Source of the DNA: Pilaira anomala
Taxonomy: Eukaryota > Mucoromycota > Mucoromycetes > Mucorales > Mucoraceae
Assembly (NCBI GenBank): GCA_025716855.1
Contig: JAIXMQ010000054.1
Span: forward strand, 1 to 64,000
Reading direction: 5' to 3'
DNA: 64,000 nt
Below, in pieces: positions 11,457 to 23,568 of this stretch (position 1 is its first letter; each line of letters starts with the position of its first letter). The translations under genes were made by a program, and so were the position numbers. Below the pieces are notes generated by a model, which made no database searches, had not been told where the DNA came from, and saw nothing but the letters and a program-made list of their open reading frames with translations.

Positions 11457-13411
11457 ATGTTACTTACAAATTACAATTTTTTACAAGCACCTCTACAGGA
11501 TGTTATCCAATTATACAATAAGGAGATTATACCAAAACTTACAAAGAAGAATAAAGTAATTGCTATCAGTGCTGCTGTTGTACTTTCGTTGGCCTATTTT
11601 ATTCAAGATCGAGTCCTGAAGCCTCCAAGAAAACTTCGTCATATTCCTTATATTAGCTTTATTGGTAAACTAAAATCTATTTGGATGGGCGAGTCCAGAT
11701 GGGATCATGGATATAAAGCACATTTCCCTTTGATTGCAAAAGGAAAAGGCAAAGGCTTATTTTTGGTTTAATATCCATTTTTAATGTAAAATAAATATAT
11801 AATATTGACTATTTTATTTTTTATATCTAGGAGCTAGGAAAATTTGGTTGGACAGTACATGTAACTGATCCAGAAGATGCCAAAATTGTGCTATTAAAAC
11901 TTGGTAAGTTGTATTGATTTTAGATTTATATTCTGACTCTGTTTTTATTTTTCGAACTACTATATTAAATTTTACATATTTAGATTTGTTTCCGAAGGCT
12001 GATCCTGTCCCAAAAGGAAATGAGGACTCACTTTCTGCCAAATTTATTTTCGGCCCCAATGTAGCTTTTACAAGCGGTGAGCAATGGAAATCACAAAGAA
12101 AAGTAGCTAATCCTGCATTCCGTCGTTCAGTACCTGTTGAACTATTCGGCCATTTGACTCAGGAGCTATTTAAAACTATGGAAACCATGGATGAAGTGGC
12201 CAACGTTTCTGATCTTATGGAAAGCTGGACTTTAGAAGCCATTGGTAGAGCAGGTTTTGATTTTAAATTCAATGCCATTCGAGACAGTAACAATGAATGG
12301 GTTACGACATATAACCATATAAATGGTGGTATTCGCGATCCAGTCTTTACTTTGTTTCCTTCATTTGATACGAAGTTTCTTTGCTTCTTCCCTAAGAGAA
12401 AAAAGCTTCATGGAGAATGGGAAAAGTTCTCCGCTATGCTTGATAAGGTCATTAAACATAAGAAAGAATCGATCAAACAAGGTGTCAAGAACGATTATCT
12501 AAAAGAAAGTGAAAAAGACTTGTTAACATTATTTATTGAGAGTGGAGAAGAAAACAATGGCATATTATCTGACGAAGAATTAAAGGTTAAAAAAAAATTT
12601 TAATAGCTTTAATATTCCATTGCTTAACATTTATTTCTTTTTTTTTTATTATATTTAGAGCAACTTGTGCCTTTTCTTTTTGGCTGGTCATGATACTACG
12701 TCCAGTGCTTTATCATATGCTATTCATTATTTAGCAGAAAATCAGGTATAATTATATTACGATGTTCTACATACAAAGCAGATACTAATAACATAATTAT
12801 AGGATATTCAAGAAAGAGCAAGGCAAGAGGCTATTTCAATTTTAGGCGATGAACCTCGTGATATTCTACCTTCACTTGAAGACACCAAGAAAATGACATA
12901 TATTAATCAAATCATAAAAGAGACATTACGCATCAATGGTCCTGTTCCCGAAGTTTCAGAACGAGTTACAGCTGAAGATATTATCTTATCCAATACCTTA
13001 ATCCCTAAAGGAACCCCCCTCACGGTTGATATCTTTGCTATTCAGCATTCGACCAAACTATGGAAAAATCCTGATACTTTCGATCCTGATAGATTTGCTG
13101 AAGATGGGGAAGCTACCCGCGGTCCTGGTGAAGGCATGACTTGGCTACCTTTCGGAAATGGAGCAAGACAGTGCATTGGTATGAACTTTAGTTTAAATGA
13201 ACAAAGAGTAATGCTTTCTATGCTACGTAAGTAAAAATTTATTACGCTGGATATACTTCTAATGACTTATGTGCCCCTCATCCATTATATAGTGCGTAAA
13301 TTTACTTGGGCTACGCCTGAAAACTCTAAACACAAGAGCGGCATAGTTACTACAGGAATTGCTGTTGTGTCACCTGTTGATCTCGATATTGCTTTCCGCA
13401 AAAGATATTAG
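11457..13411 (+). CDS. Cytochrome P450 monooxygenase, array gene 2, 537 aa
   Basis: Exons 11457-11765, 11831-11903, 11984-12585, 12659-12745, 12803-13226 and 13293-13411 join in phase, with the same six-exon layout as its sisters. It has the N-terminal membrane anchor, AGHDTT, KETLR and PFGNGARQCIG. It is closest to gene 1: their third introns and the surrounding exon sequence are almost identical. Intron 1 has the weak donor GTTTAA where its sisters have GTAAAT, GTACGT or GTATGT. If it is not removed, translation stops two codons later. Substitutions such as WSWLPFG to MTWLPFG and REGFGF to RAGFDF-type changes suggest relaxed or altered selection. Function beyond P450 chemistry is unknown. 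Confidence 0.9.
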
Positions 13412-14041
13412 AAATATATTTTCGTCCATATTTAACTAATAAATAAAGTAAATGCAAACTAAAATTACTAGTTTTCCAAAGTTAATGAGAAGCAACCAGA
13501 AGCAACCAGAAGCAATTAAAAGATGATAAAAATGACGTTTAAAAAACCAGGATATAACTAGTGCCGTGTAACACGATGCTCCGATCAAGTAACATACAAA
13601 ATGAATAACGAAATGATTCATCTAAGATAAGAGCCCAAGACGTATGTAAATGCTCTTTATCTTTCTTTTTTTTTTCACTTTTTTTTTCTTCAAACAAACA
13701 TGAATCCTTTAACTGCTATGTACCGCTTTAGTCTCTGGGTTGATTACATAAAAATCAAACTAGTTGGAGATTGTATCAAGAAATAGATAATTTTGAAACG
13801 TGTATGATACATGTTGTCAGTGGAAAGATACAATAGTTTTATAGGTATAGATACGCGCACTATATTTGTGCACAAAGTAAAAACATTTGGTCTTATATTA
13901 CATTACCTGATAAAGGGCTGACAGTCACTTGATTGTTATTGAGATCTTATTTTTTCTCTCACGCCACAAAAACTATTTCATTACAAATCGCCTTTTTTTT
14001 TGTTTATTCACTTTCTTTTATATACATATATATTTCAAAAT
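13412..14041. other. Intergenic, 3' flank of P450 gene 2
   Basis: No gene is visible. At 13488-13518 a 10-base unit (AGAAGCAACC) is repeated about three times. The rest is AT-rich with T-runs. Confidence 0.4.
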
Positions 14042-14720
14042 GAATTTTCCTTACCTAATGATTGTAATGAGGATACTTATGTAAATTATTATATCACACC
14101 CTTACTTGCATCTGTATTTGCATCGGATCCCTTATTAAAGATGAAATAGGTCAATGGCAATTTATTAAAAAACTCTAATCTTGGATATAAGCCTGACTTT
14201 TCTGTTTACAATCTTTCTGGTACAATTCAAAGCATCAAGCCAACTAAATCAAATTCATACGTTGAATCTGAAACATTGAATAGATTAATTACAGATGAGA
14301 GAAAATCAACACTCATGTAATGAATATTCCCTCCTTCCTCATATACAGATTAGTACATGTATCAGAAATTAAGCTATTCAAGAACACGGCTCAAATTTCT
14401 TTATTACCTAATGTTATCAAGCATTTGTTGTGTTTGAAAATAATTGCGTTGAAAACAGCAAACAAGATTGAATTAAAAGAAACAAGCTGACTTACACTCT
14501 TCATTCGTTGACGACTATCTCACCCTAACGAGCTTGGACGCGATATTTTTTTTACAAAATACATGCAGTCTGCATAGAAAAAGAGTATTTGTTATTGAGA
14601 CCGCAGCATTATATACATGTAATAATTTAAAACGACTAGCTTCAAAACCACCAATGAACTGGCTATCAAATAGTCGTGTTAGCGTATCTCGTGTTTCAAA
14701 AAAACAAAAGAAGTAATCAT
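14042..14720 (+). pseudogene. Decayed protein-coding relic of unknown family
   Basis: From 14042 one frame reads through about 93 codons with only a TAG near 14150 and a final TAA near 14320. It has protein-like composition, with segments such as YYITPLLASVFASDPLL and LGYKPDFSVYNLSG. Further coding-like pieces in shifted frames follow (ISLLPNVIKHLLCL near 14400; VIETAALYTCNNLKRLASKP at 14597-14656). The pieces recall a lineage-specific family in Mucorales with a KPDF motif, but that is a weak impression. The breaks show it is not a working gene. Confidence 0.4.
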
Positions 14721-14796
14721 CCCTCTTAAATACTTCTATACCAATTATGAATAAAAAAATTCTGTACTATATCATATATTTTAATTATCATTAAAA

Positions 14797-15016
14797 TGTT
14801 CATGTCTGTATTAAGTCTTTAAGTATGAGAATACTCTTACCATGTAAGCACTTGAGAGCTTCGTCTAATATGATCAGCATATTCCTTAAATTATTTGATA
14901 AGGAAAACCTTATAATAGTTTTAGCATTTTACCAGAAGCTAATCAAATTATATACAAAATGCTGGTCCAAAATAATTCAAGAAATTGGGCAGACCTTTCA
15001 AAAAAGTGGTAAGTAG
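14797..15016 (+). pseudogene. Transposase relic with SWIM-like zinc finger
   Basis: One frame reads KCSCLY then, after a stop, VFKYENTL. The next frame continues LPCKHLRASS. Together they give the spacing C-x-C...C-x-H of a SWIM zinc finger, as found near the C-terminus of MULE transposases, with one frameshift. About 50 coding-like residues follow. The fragment is short and interrupted, so the assignment is tentative. It may belong with the relic just upstream. Confidence 0.3.
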
Positions 15017-15776
15017 TTGATAATAGGAACACAGTATGATTTAAATCATCGGATTTATTTATTAGATGTAGTTTTAGGGTACTTTTATTTGAAAAATCAC
15101 TTAACTAAAAATTGGAATCTTTTCATTATATTAATAAAGTAATTTTCTTCTAAGGTGGTAACCCTGACTTATCATGCTTATTTCAATTCTCTGTCAACTA
15201 ATAGAAAGCCCTTTGCAGAATAATTTGTAATACATATATATATATACATATTTCCAAAGAGATTCAAAGAGAAAAAGCTTTCTTTTTTTATTGGCTTGCC
15301 ATACATATAAATGGCCATTCCACCAATAATAGTAATATGTTAAGTACGGGATTCATGAAACGTTAGATTGTTTTTTAATGTTTCTGTTCATCTCAGAGAA
15401 CCCCACAATAACCGATTTAACCGATTCAGCGAATAAAACTTGTCAAAAAGGTTAAACCAATTCCCCTTGTTGATGACTTTGAAATGAGACCTACTTACGC
15501 TTAAACTGTCACTGTTAAACGACAACAATAACAACAGCAAATATATATATAGCTATCGACTTTAGTTTTGAGAATATAATATGATAGAAAAATATAGACT
15601 TACTGGCATACATCAATAAGTATCGATAAACAATCATCCAGAGTAAAACGGTGATAAAATACAATATGATATCGAACTAACTTTTCATTGGAGGATGAAT
15701 CATAAGCCGAGATCAATTTTAATATAAATACCAATCCAATTTTATCCTAAACATTTTACTACAATTAAAAAAAAAA
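15017..15776. promoter_or_regulatory. Promoter region of P450 gene 3
   Basis: No gene. It contains the segment GATTTAACCGATTCAGCGAA (15414) that also lies upstream of gene 4, a TATA-like TATAAATA at 15722 and an A-run directly before the start codon. Confidence 0.5.
15414..15438 (+). promoter_or_regulatory. Shared upstream motif, P450 gene 3
   Basis: A 25-base block beginning GATTTAACCGA and ending CGAATAAAA differs at only three positions from 18371-18395 upstream of gene 4. It is preceded in both places by a CCCC-containing stretch. It lies about 340 bases before the start here and about 100 before gene 4, so it is conserved although its spacing is not. It may be a factor-binding site or residual duplication. 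Confidence 0.45.
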
Positions 15777-17675
15777 ATGTCACTATCAGAAAAAACTTTT
15801 TTACAAATCCCTTTACAAAACTCTCTCAAGTTTTATAATGAAGAAATTGTACCAAGGCTAACCAAGAAGAACAAGGTTATTGCTATTAGTGCTGCAGTTG
15901 CACTTTCTTTGATTTATTTCATACAGGATCGTATCTTGAAGCCCCCCAGACATCTTCGTCATCTTCCTTACCTTAGTTATTTTGGCACGCTTAAATCTTT
16001 GTGGAAGGGTGAATCCATCTGGGACCGTCAACACAGATTGCATCTTCCCCTAATTGAATCAGAAAACAATAACGGACTCTTCTTAGTACGTTTTTTTTTT
16101 AATGCGATAAATAAAAATCCACTAAATTCCTTTTTTTTAGGAATTATCAAAGAACGGATGGGTAGTACAAGTAGCTAGTCCTGATACTGCCAAACGTGTC
16201 TTGTTAAAACACGGTAAATATAAGATGATTATACTACTGCCTTTGAATACACTTATTTAATATGTGTACACCAAAATACAGATATGTTCCCCAAGGCCGC
16301 ACTTTCACATGAACGTAAAGGTGCACTCAGTAGTAAATTTCTTGTTGGCCCTAACATTGTTATGCTGAATGGCCAACACTGGAAAGACCAGCGTAAGGTA
16401 GCAAATCCTGCTTTCCGTCGTTCCATGCCTGTTAAATTATTCGGTGATTTAACAGTAGAGATGTTTAAAGTGATGGAAGCCAGTAGTGAAGTTGTTAATG
16501 TTTCTGATCTTATGGAGCGTTGGACTTTGGAAGCCATCGGAAGAGCAGGCTTTGGATTTAAGTTTAATGCAATTAGCGACAATGGTAACGAATGGGTAAA
16601 AACATACAACTCTATCAATGACGGTATTCGTGATCCACTCTTCTTTTTATTTCCTTCCCTTGATACTACCTTCCTCTGGATATTCCCTGAAAGAAAAAGA
16701 GTCCATAGAGAATGGGATAAATTTTCTAATATGTTAAGTACAATCATCCAACACAAAAAGGAGATGATTAAGAACGGTATCAAAAATGATGCGCTTGAAG
16801 ATAATGAAAGAGATCTGTTGAGTCTTATGATTGAAAGTGGCAATGAAGACAATAGTGCTTTGTCAGATGAAGAATTGATGGTAACAAATTTTATATACTT
16901 GTTTATTTTACATAATTATTAAGTTTTTCTATAGAGTAATCTGTGTATCTTCTTTTTAGCCGGTCATGATACTACCGCCAATGCATTATCATTTGCTATT
17001 CATTATTTGGCTGAAAATCAGGTTAGTTTATATATAATATCTTAATCCCATCATGTGACTAAATTTAAATCTTGCAGGATGTTCAAGAAAAAGCAAGACA
17101 AGAAGCTATTTCTATTTTAGGTGACGAGCCTTGTGATATTTTACCTACTCTTGAAGATACTAAGAAAATGACATACATCAATCAAATTATGAAAGAAACA
17201 TTACGTATCCGTGGTCCTGTTGCTAAAATTGTTGACCGTATTGCAGCTGAAGATACTGTTCTTTCTGATACGTTTATTCCAAAAGGAACTTTACTTACTG
17301 TCAATATATTTGATATTCAACACTCAAGTACAATTTGGAATGATCCCGATACCTTCAATCCTGATAGATTTGCTGAAGATGGAGAAAGAAATCGTAGTGC
17401 AGGTGAAGGTTGGTCATGGTTGCCTTTTGGAAATGGTGCAAGACAGTGTATTGGTATGAACTTTAGTTTGAATGAACAAAGAGTGATGCTCTCCATGTTA
17501 TGTGAGTTAATTTTTACTTGCTGATTATACATATGACTAATATATATTTTTATCAGTACGTAAATATACCTGGACTGTTCCTGAAAACTCGAAGCATAAA
17601 GGTGGTTTAATTACTAACAGCGTTGGCGTCATCGGCCCTATTGATTTAGATATTGCTTTCCATAAAAGATACTAG
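15777..17675 (+). CDS. Cytochrome P450 monooxygenase, array gene 3, 536 aa
   Basis: Exons 15777-16085, 16141-16213, 16282-16880, 16935-17021, 17078-17501 and 17557-17675 join in phase. The start ATG follows an A-run and aligns with the other members. The N-terminal anchor (IAISAAVALSLIYFIQDRIL), I-helix AGHDTT, KETLR and PFGNGARQCIG are intact. Genes 3 and 4 form a second pair, distinct from genes 1 and 2: both have NANALSF after the I-helix motif (TTANALSFAIHY) and FDIQHSSTIWNDPDTFNPDRF before the heme loop. This pair therefore differs around the region that lines the substrate pocket in P450s. The substrate is unknown. Confidence 0.94.
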
Positions 17676-18496
17676 ATTGTATTTATTTTTGTTCTACTTA
17701 TCATGTACATTTTTCTTTATAAACAAACATGACTCAATCAAATTGACACTAAAATAATAATTATTTTTTACTGATTATATAATTTAAAACATCATCTTTT
17801 TTTTTTGTCACAACTGACTAAACTATTTTAATTTCACAGTGATAGTGAGATAAATATTAGAGTTATATGTATAGAGGTATTATAAACCTTATTTTGAAGA
17901 GAAAATATATCTGAGTAATTTTATGCATTAAATGTTTATGTAATTAATTTCCTGTCGATTACTCGTTTTATTCACAGATTATCATCATATGCAACTCTTG
18001 AGAAAAGTCTATTTTAAGTGACGGATAAACAAAGGAATGCATTATGCAAAAAGGATAAACTAAAGGTGGGAACAAAGATTAAAATCACAAATGCAAATAC
18101 TACTATATCATTCTCCTTTTCTTTTTGTTCCGATTAAAGGTAAATAATTAAAGGAGAAGGAAGTAGTCGTTTACTTGAGTTTACATATACTACTACTCAA
18201 GAGTATACACAATGCGATAGCTATATGCAAGCCTATTATTTGTACTCGTTGATTTATTATAGCTCTGTTAATAAACCAATCTCTTCATTTGCATTGAAAC
18301 AACCAGCGTGTCAAAAACTGTTTATATTAATGTAGCAAACAGAAAAACCCCTCACATTCCCCTAATATTTGATTTAACCGAGGCAACGAATAAAATTAAT
18401 TGAAAAGGATAAATGGTTCTCGTATTATTCAGATCATTTTTTATATAAAGCTGTATGAGAATTTTATTTCTTCCTTATTCAATTCATAAAAGCAAA
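17676..18496. promoter_or_regulatory. Promoter region of P450 gene 4
   Basis: No gene. It contains the motif shared with gene 3 at 18371-18395 and a TATA-like TATATAAA near 18440. Confidence 0.5.
18371..18395 (+). promoter_or_regulatory. Shared upstream motif, P450 gene 4
   Basis: Counterpart of 15414-15438, with three differences in 25 bases (GATTTAACCGAGGCAACGAA, then TAAAA). Confidence 0.45.
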
Positions 18497-20445
18497 ATGT
18501 CGCTTTTAGAAAACACCTTTTTACATACTCCTTTACAACATGTTTTGAAAGTATATAGCCAACAAGTTGCTCCTAAACTGACCAAGGACAATAAGTTTAT
18601 TGCTATCGGTACTGCTATTGCACTTTCCTTGGTTTACCTCATTCAAGATCGTATCTTGAAGCCTCGTAGAAACCTTCGTCATATTCCTTACCTTAGTTAT
18701 CTCGGTACACTCAGATCAATGCTAAGAGATGAATCTATTTGGGACCGCTCACATAGATTACATCTTCCTCTAATTGAAACAGAGAACAGTAAAGGGTTAT
18801 TCCTAGTATGTATTTTCACTCATGTCAACCAAAAAGAAAAAAAAAAGAAAAAAAAGGCTTGCATAACTTAAGCTTTTTTAATTATTTTTATAGGAGTCAT
18901 CTAGAACTGGATGGGTCTTACAAGTCGCTAATCCTGAAGCTGCTAAACACGTTTTATTAAAGCATGGTAATAAAAATAAATTAAGCTTTTAAATGGATAT
19001 ACACATGTTAACCAATTTAAATAATAGATTTGTTTCCCAAGACTGCATTAGCTCATGAATACAAAGATACACTCAACAGTAAATTTGCTATGGGTCCTAA
19101 TATTCTCATGTTGAACGGCCATAGTTGGAAATCTCAGCGAAAAGTAACCAATCCAGCCTTCCGTCGTTCCGTACCTATTAAGTTATTCGGTAGCCTAACC
19201 CAAGAGCTATTTAAATCTATGGAAACCATGGACGAATCTGTCAATTTCTCTGATCTTATGGAACGTTGGACACTAGAGGTAATTGGTAAAGCAGGCTTTG
19301 GATTTGAATTCAATGCAATTCACGATCGCGATAGTGAATGGGTGACTCGATACAACAAGTTAAGCGATGCTTTACGTGATCCACTTTACTTTTTATTTCC
19401 TGTGCTAGATGCCAAATTTCGCTGGTTATTTCCTCAAAGACAGAAAATCCATCAAGAAATGAAGCTCTTTTCTAATATGCTTAACAAGATCATTCAGCAT
19501 AAGAAAGAAATGATTAAAAACGGTGTCAAGAATGATGTACTTGAAGATAACGAAAGAGATTTGTTATCACTTATGATTGAAAGCGGAAAAGAAGGCAATG
19601 AGGCTTTATCTGATGAAGAGTTAATGGTAAGAGACAATAGCACACATTTAACTAATTTCATTTTATTGACTTGTTTTACTTAAGAGTAACTTGTGCATAT
19701 TCTTTTTGGCTGGTCATGATACTACCGCTAATGCCTTGTCATTTGCCATTCACTATTTAGCTGAAAATCAAGTTAGTATGCTTTAACATTTTAATAGTAT
19801 ACAGTAAATCAAGATTTTAATACTATGTTCTTTTTAGGATATTCAAGAGAAAGCAAGACAAGAGGCCATTACAATCCTTGGTGATGAACCTTATGATATA
19901 TTACCTACTCTTGAAGATACTAAAAAAATGAAATATATCAATCAAATTATGAAAGAAACTCTACGTATCAATGGTCCTGCCTCTAGAGTTGTTCCTCGTA
20001 TTGCATCAGAAGATACTGTCTTATCTGATACTTTTATTCCTAAAGGTACTATACTTACTGTTAACATCTTTGATATTCAACACTCAAGTACGATTTGGAA
20101 TGATCCCGATACTTTTAATCCTGACAGATTCTCCGAAGATGGAGAAGGAAATCGTAGTGCAGGTGAAGGTTGGTCATGGTTGCCTTTTGGAAATGGTGCA
20201 AGACAATGTATTGGTATGAACTTTAGTTTGAATGAACAAAGAGTGATGATTTCCATGTTATGTAAGTTGCTTTCTACTGTGAAAATATATTACAGTTACT
20301 TATCTATGTATTTTATGTAATAATAGTGCGTAAGTTTACTTGGACTACACCCGAAAACTCTAAGCATAAGAATGGCTTGATTACCGGTGGTGTTGGTATT
20401 ATCGGTCCTGCTGACTTAGATATAGCCTTCCGAAAAAGATATTAA
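18497..20445 (+). CDS. Cytochrome P450 monooxygenase, array gene 4, 536 aa
   Basis: Exons 18497-18805, 18894-18966, 19028-19626, 19685-19771, 19838-20261 and 20327-20445 join in phase. The start is the ATG aligned with sister genes (MSLLENTF); an in-frame ATG at 18455 adds 14 non-conserved residues and is less likely. The anchor (about residues 30-50), AGHDTT, KETLR and PFGNGARQCIG are intact. Intron 1 carries an A-rich run. The intron 3 acceptor is AAG rather than TAG/CAG. The gene ends 131 bases from the convergent kelch gene. It is most similar to gene 3; the substrate is unknown. Confidence 0.94.
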
Positions 20446-20576
20446 AAAAGATATAGTTACTTTCTGTTGCACCTTTTCTGAATAAAATATTTTTTATCAT
20501 GCATTTAAAAAGAAAAGATATATGTTTTTTTATTTTTATTTAGGTATACAAGTGTGCGTGGTGGAGATAATCTCTT

Positions 20577-22678
20577 TTAGAGACCCACGAGTCTACCATT
20601 AGTATTACGGTTTTGTTGAACTTCCTCATCACTAATGACAGAGGCATCATTTAATCCACGCATACGCTTCCAGATGTCACTGTTACGATTTGTGGGGCTA
20701 GAAGCTTCTTCATTTAATTGTTGTTCCCATTGTTCATGATCAGAAGCAGTGTATGTTCTTACACCATTAGGAGCAAATGCAGAGGGTATACGAGGAACGT
20801 TGGGGTTATTGACATTATCGTTATCCAATTCCTTATTGTAAACAAATAAGGGATAATCACGATCATTGCTGTAGTTGTCGTTATTAGTAGGAACATTACG
20901 CATCCATCTAGGATTCAAAGCTCTTGACCTCTTATTGCGAACGCGCTTGAGGTAGAAATAAGCACCACCTGCAATTAAAATAACTGCCAAAATACCGAAC
21001 CCGATACCAAAACCTTTACTATTCACCTTTTTCTTTTCTTCGGGTGTATTTGGGTTCATCAAGACACTTTCATCATATGCCATAGAAGCAAAGGCAGTTG
21101 AATCAGTAGAAGGTAAATTAAATGTACAAGAAGCAGGGGCAATTGTATCCGTAATGTCTGTTAATTTACTGACCCATTTCCATTGATTTAAATCAAGAAT
21201 AGCAAGTTTGTTATTAAATTCGGTTTCGCTATTTTTTCCCATAGCAAGAACCATATAATTATTGATATTGACAGCGTTATGGCGATAAAGTGTACCAGGT
21301 GCTGAACCACTGGTTGATTGCTTTCTCCAAGTTAATGTACATGTATCGAGAACATACACATCTGAAGGAGCAGGATTGAATTTAGTCGTTCCGTCATATA
21401 AAAGTCCACCATACATTACAATAGAATGCCCATCCAACCCTATATAAATATGAAATTGTGTTAGTCTAATCAGCTGATTTACACTTGTATTCCATAATAT
21501 TACCTAAAGCAGTAGAGTAACTAATAAAAGAAATTGGAATTAATAACGCTGATATTTAAATCATCTCATTTCTTACCTTTCTCTAGTATCAGGAATATCT
21601 CCAAGTGTTGTAACTGATAACGCTGTGTTGGTCTTGATATCATAGACTTTTTTCAAATAAAAATGATGAGTTTCTCTATATTCTAAAAATGTATTCAGTT
21701 TTGTTACCTAAAACACTTGCAAAATCTGCAGCTACTGATTTTTTAGTAGTGTTGGCAAAATCAGAAACACCTCCCATGATAAATACTTGATTATTACTAC
21801 AATAAACAAAAAGTGATGAGTATGATTATAACTAGTATTAAGATACAATCCTGAAGAATTTTACATCAAATTTGAGCTATGAGCCGTACGTCCTGGACGT
21901 TCAATAGGAGTAGAATGAGGACTAAGAAGACTCCAGGTCTCTTTACTCAAATCAAACTTATAAAAGCTATTAAGCTATGTATAAACAAAAAAAAATCAAT
22001 CATGGTATTCAATTATTTACACACATGATACTTACAGATTGTGATTTAAAATCAAGTTCGTGATTCTTTAATAATGCACCACCATAATAATAAACTGAAT
22101 TATCTGCTGGATTTAAACTAGCTGTCATCAAACTAGAAGCAGGTCGAGAACTTATTGGTGAAGCTAATAAATAAAAAATTTAAGCTTTTTTTTATATATA
22201 TATATATAATCTAGAAACAAATTAAATTATTACCTTTTCTCCATGTGGCATTACTAAATTTAACTAAATTTTCCATTGTATAGGTTGATCCACTACCACC
22301 TTGAACGAAAATATCGTCCTTGAGACCATTGAACGCTACACCTCGCGTAAATGGTTTAAGGTCGCTCCCTAATGCTGGTATACTCCACCAGTGCCAAGTT
22401 GGGTACTCTGCGTCAAGTCCTTCTGTTGCATTCAAAAAAACGACATCTAAATGAACCTGTCATCATCATCATTTACAATTAGAATATTAAAATATTTCTC
22501 AAAAATCCTCTCTTACACTGGAGCCACCGAAAAAATGAATTAAGTTATTCTTTACAACTGCTGAAGCGTGTTCTCTCGAGAGTAATTCTTTCTCTTGAGT
22601 AGTCAGGGCTGAAATTAATGAAGGTAATAAAGCTATAGAAGCAAGAGTAACTCGAACAAAATGTCCTGCTATTCTCAT
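20577..22678 (-). CDS. Kelch-repeat type I membrane protein, 553 aa
   Basis: Minus-strand exons: 22678-22517, 22456-22234, 22163-22036, 21974-21865, 21796-21708, 21646-21577, 21520-21504 and 21439-20577. All join in phase. A signal peptide occupies about residues 1-25 (VTLASIALLPSLISA). The ectodomain has repeated GG-containing kelch blades (HFFGGSS, IFVQGGSG, VYYYGGAL, VFIMGGVS, IVMYGGLL), about 50-60 residues apart, consistent with a beta-propeller. A membrane helix lies at about 409-431 (GFGIGFGILAVILIAGGAYF), followed by a basic stop-transfer segment and a cytoplasmic tail of about 120 residues rich in Asn and Asp. Such secreted kelch-TM proteins occur widely in Mucoromycota, where their role is unknown; a cell-surface sensing or adhesion role is inference. 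Exon 7 is only 17 bases, yet the phase and the kelch consensus across it support it. Confidence 0.92.
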
Positions 22679-23568
22679 TATAAAAGGAAAGTAAGCGGTT
22701 TAATATATGAAATAAAATAAAAGAAAGAAAGAAGAAAAAAAGAGATAAAAGTTTATTAAGGAAAGTGAAGACAAATTTTATTTCATGATGGGTTGTACAA
22801 ATTTTGTACTCGTGAAAAGCTCACGCTTGAAATTCAAACCTAAGCCCGATCCAAACACTTTATTTCTCTCTATTTTCTTGCAGCTTAAATAGAATTGTTG
22901 ATTTTTTTGTCCCTCACATCATACATGGCTACTTCATGTCAGAGAGATAGAAAGAGGGTCCATGTCTGTTAAAGATAAGGTAACCGAATAAACGCACCGA
23001 TCTTCACTCTCTTATTGTGTTACTGCAAAAAGTTATTCCCGGATCAAGAAATCATTTATATAAACCAATCAATTACCTTATAATAACGTTCGAGGAAAAA
23101 ATAAGATCTTTTTCTTTCATGCAGTGTAATGTTCCAAAAAAAAGATCACAATGGATACATTAGGAATTGAATAGTTTATACTCTTTTTAAAATTGAGCCT
23201 TTTGTTATAATAGTTTGATATATGCCATTGAATTTGGATACAAGAACCAAAAAAGGATCACTAGAATGTGGCGCTTTAACAGGTATGGATTTAGACCCGC
23301 TACATAATTCATAAAGTTAATTTTTTGTAAGTATTCGATAGATAAAAAAATATAGAAAAGAATTGGTAAGCAAGCAATTTACTCTATTGTTTTAACACAG
23401 CAGATAGAATTGCTCTAAGAAGGAAGTATTGCAAGATTCCCATAGTAAACTGGAGTAAATAAATATTAATGACACCCTTGTTGGTTTTCTTATTGTATAA
23501 TTATATTTATTTACTACTATCATCAAATAATATACTACCAAATTACCCTTTTAAACCTAATCTTTCAT
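22679..23568. other. Intergenic, upstream of the kelch gene
   Basis: AT-rich with no gene seen. It includes the kelch promoter and ends at the left terminal repeat of the fold-back element. Confidence 0.4.

Noticed and set aside
16253..16852. 199-codon minus-strand frame opposite P450 gene 3 exon 3
   Set aside because: Antisense of a conserved P450 exon; no conservation of the frame in the sister genes.
18455..18496. Alternative upstream start of P450 gene 4
   Set aside because: The extra 14 residues have no counterpart in the other array members.
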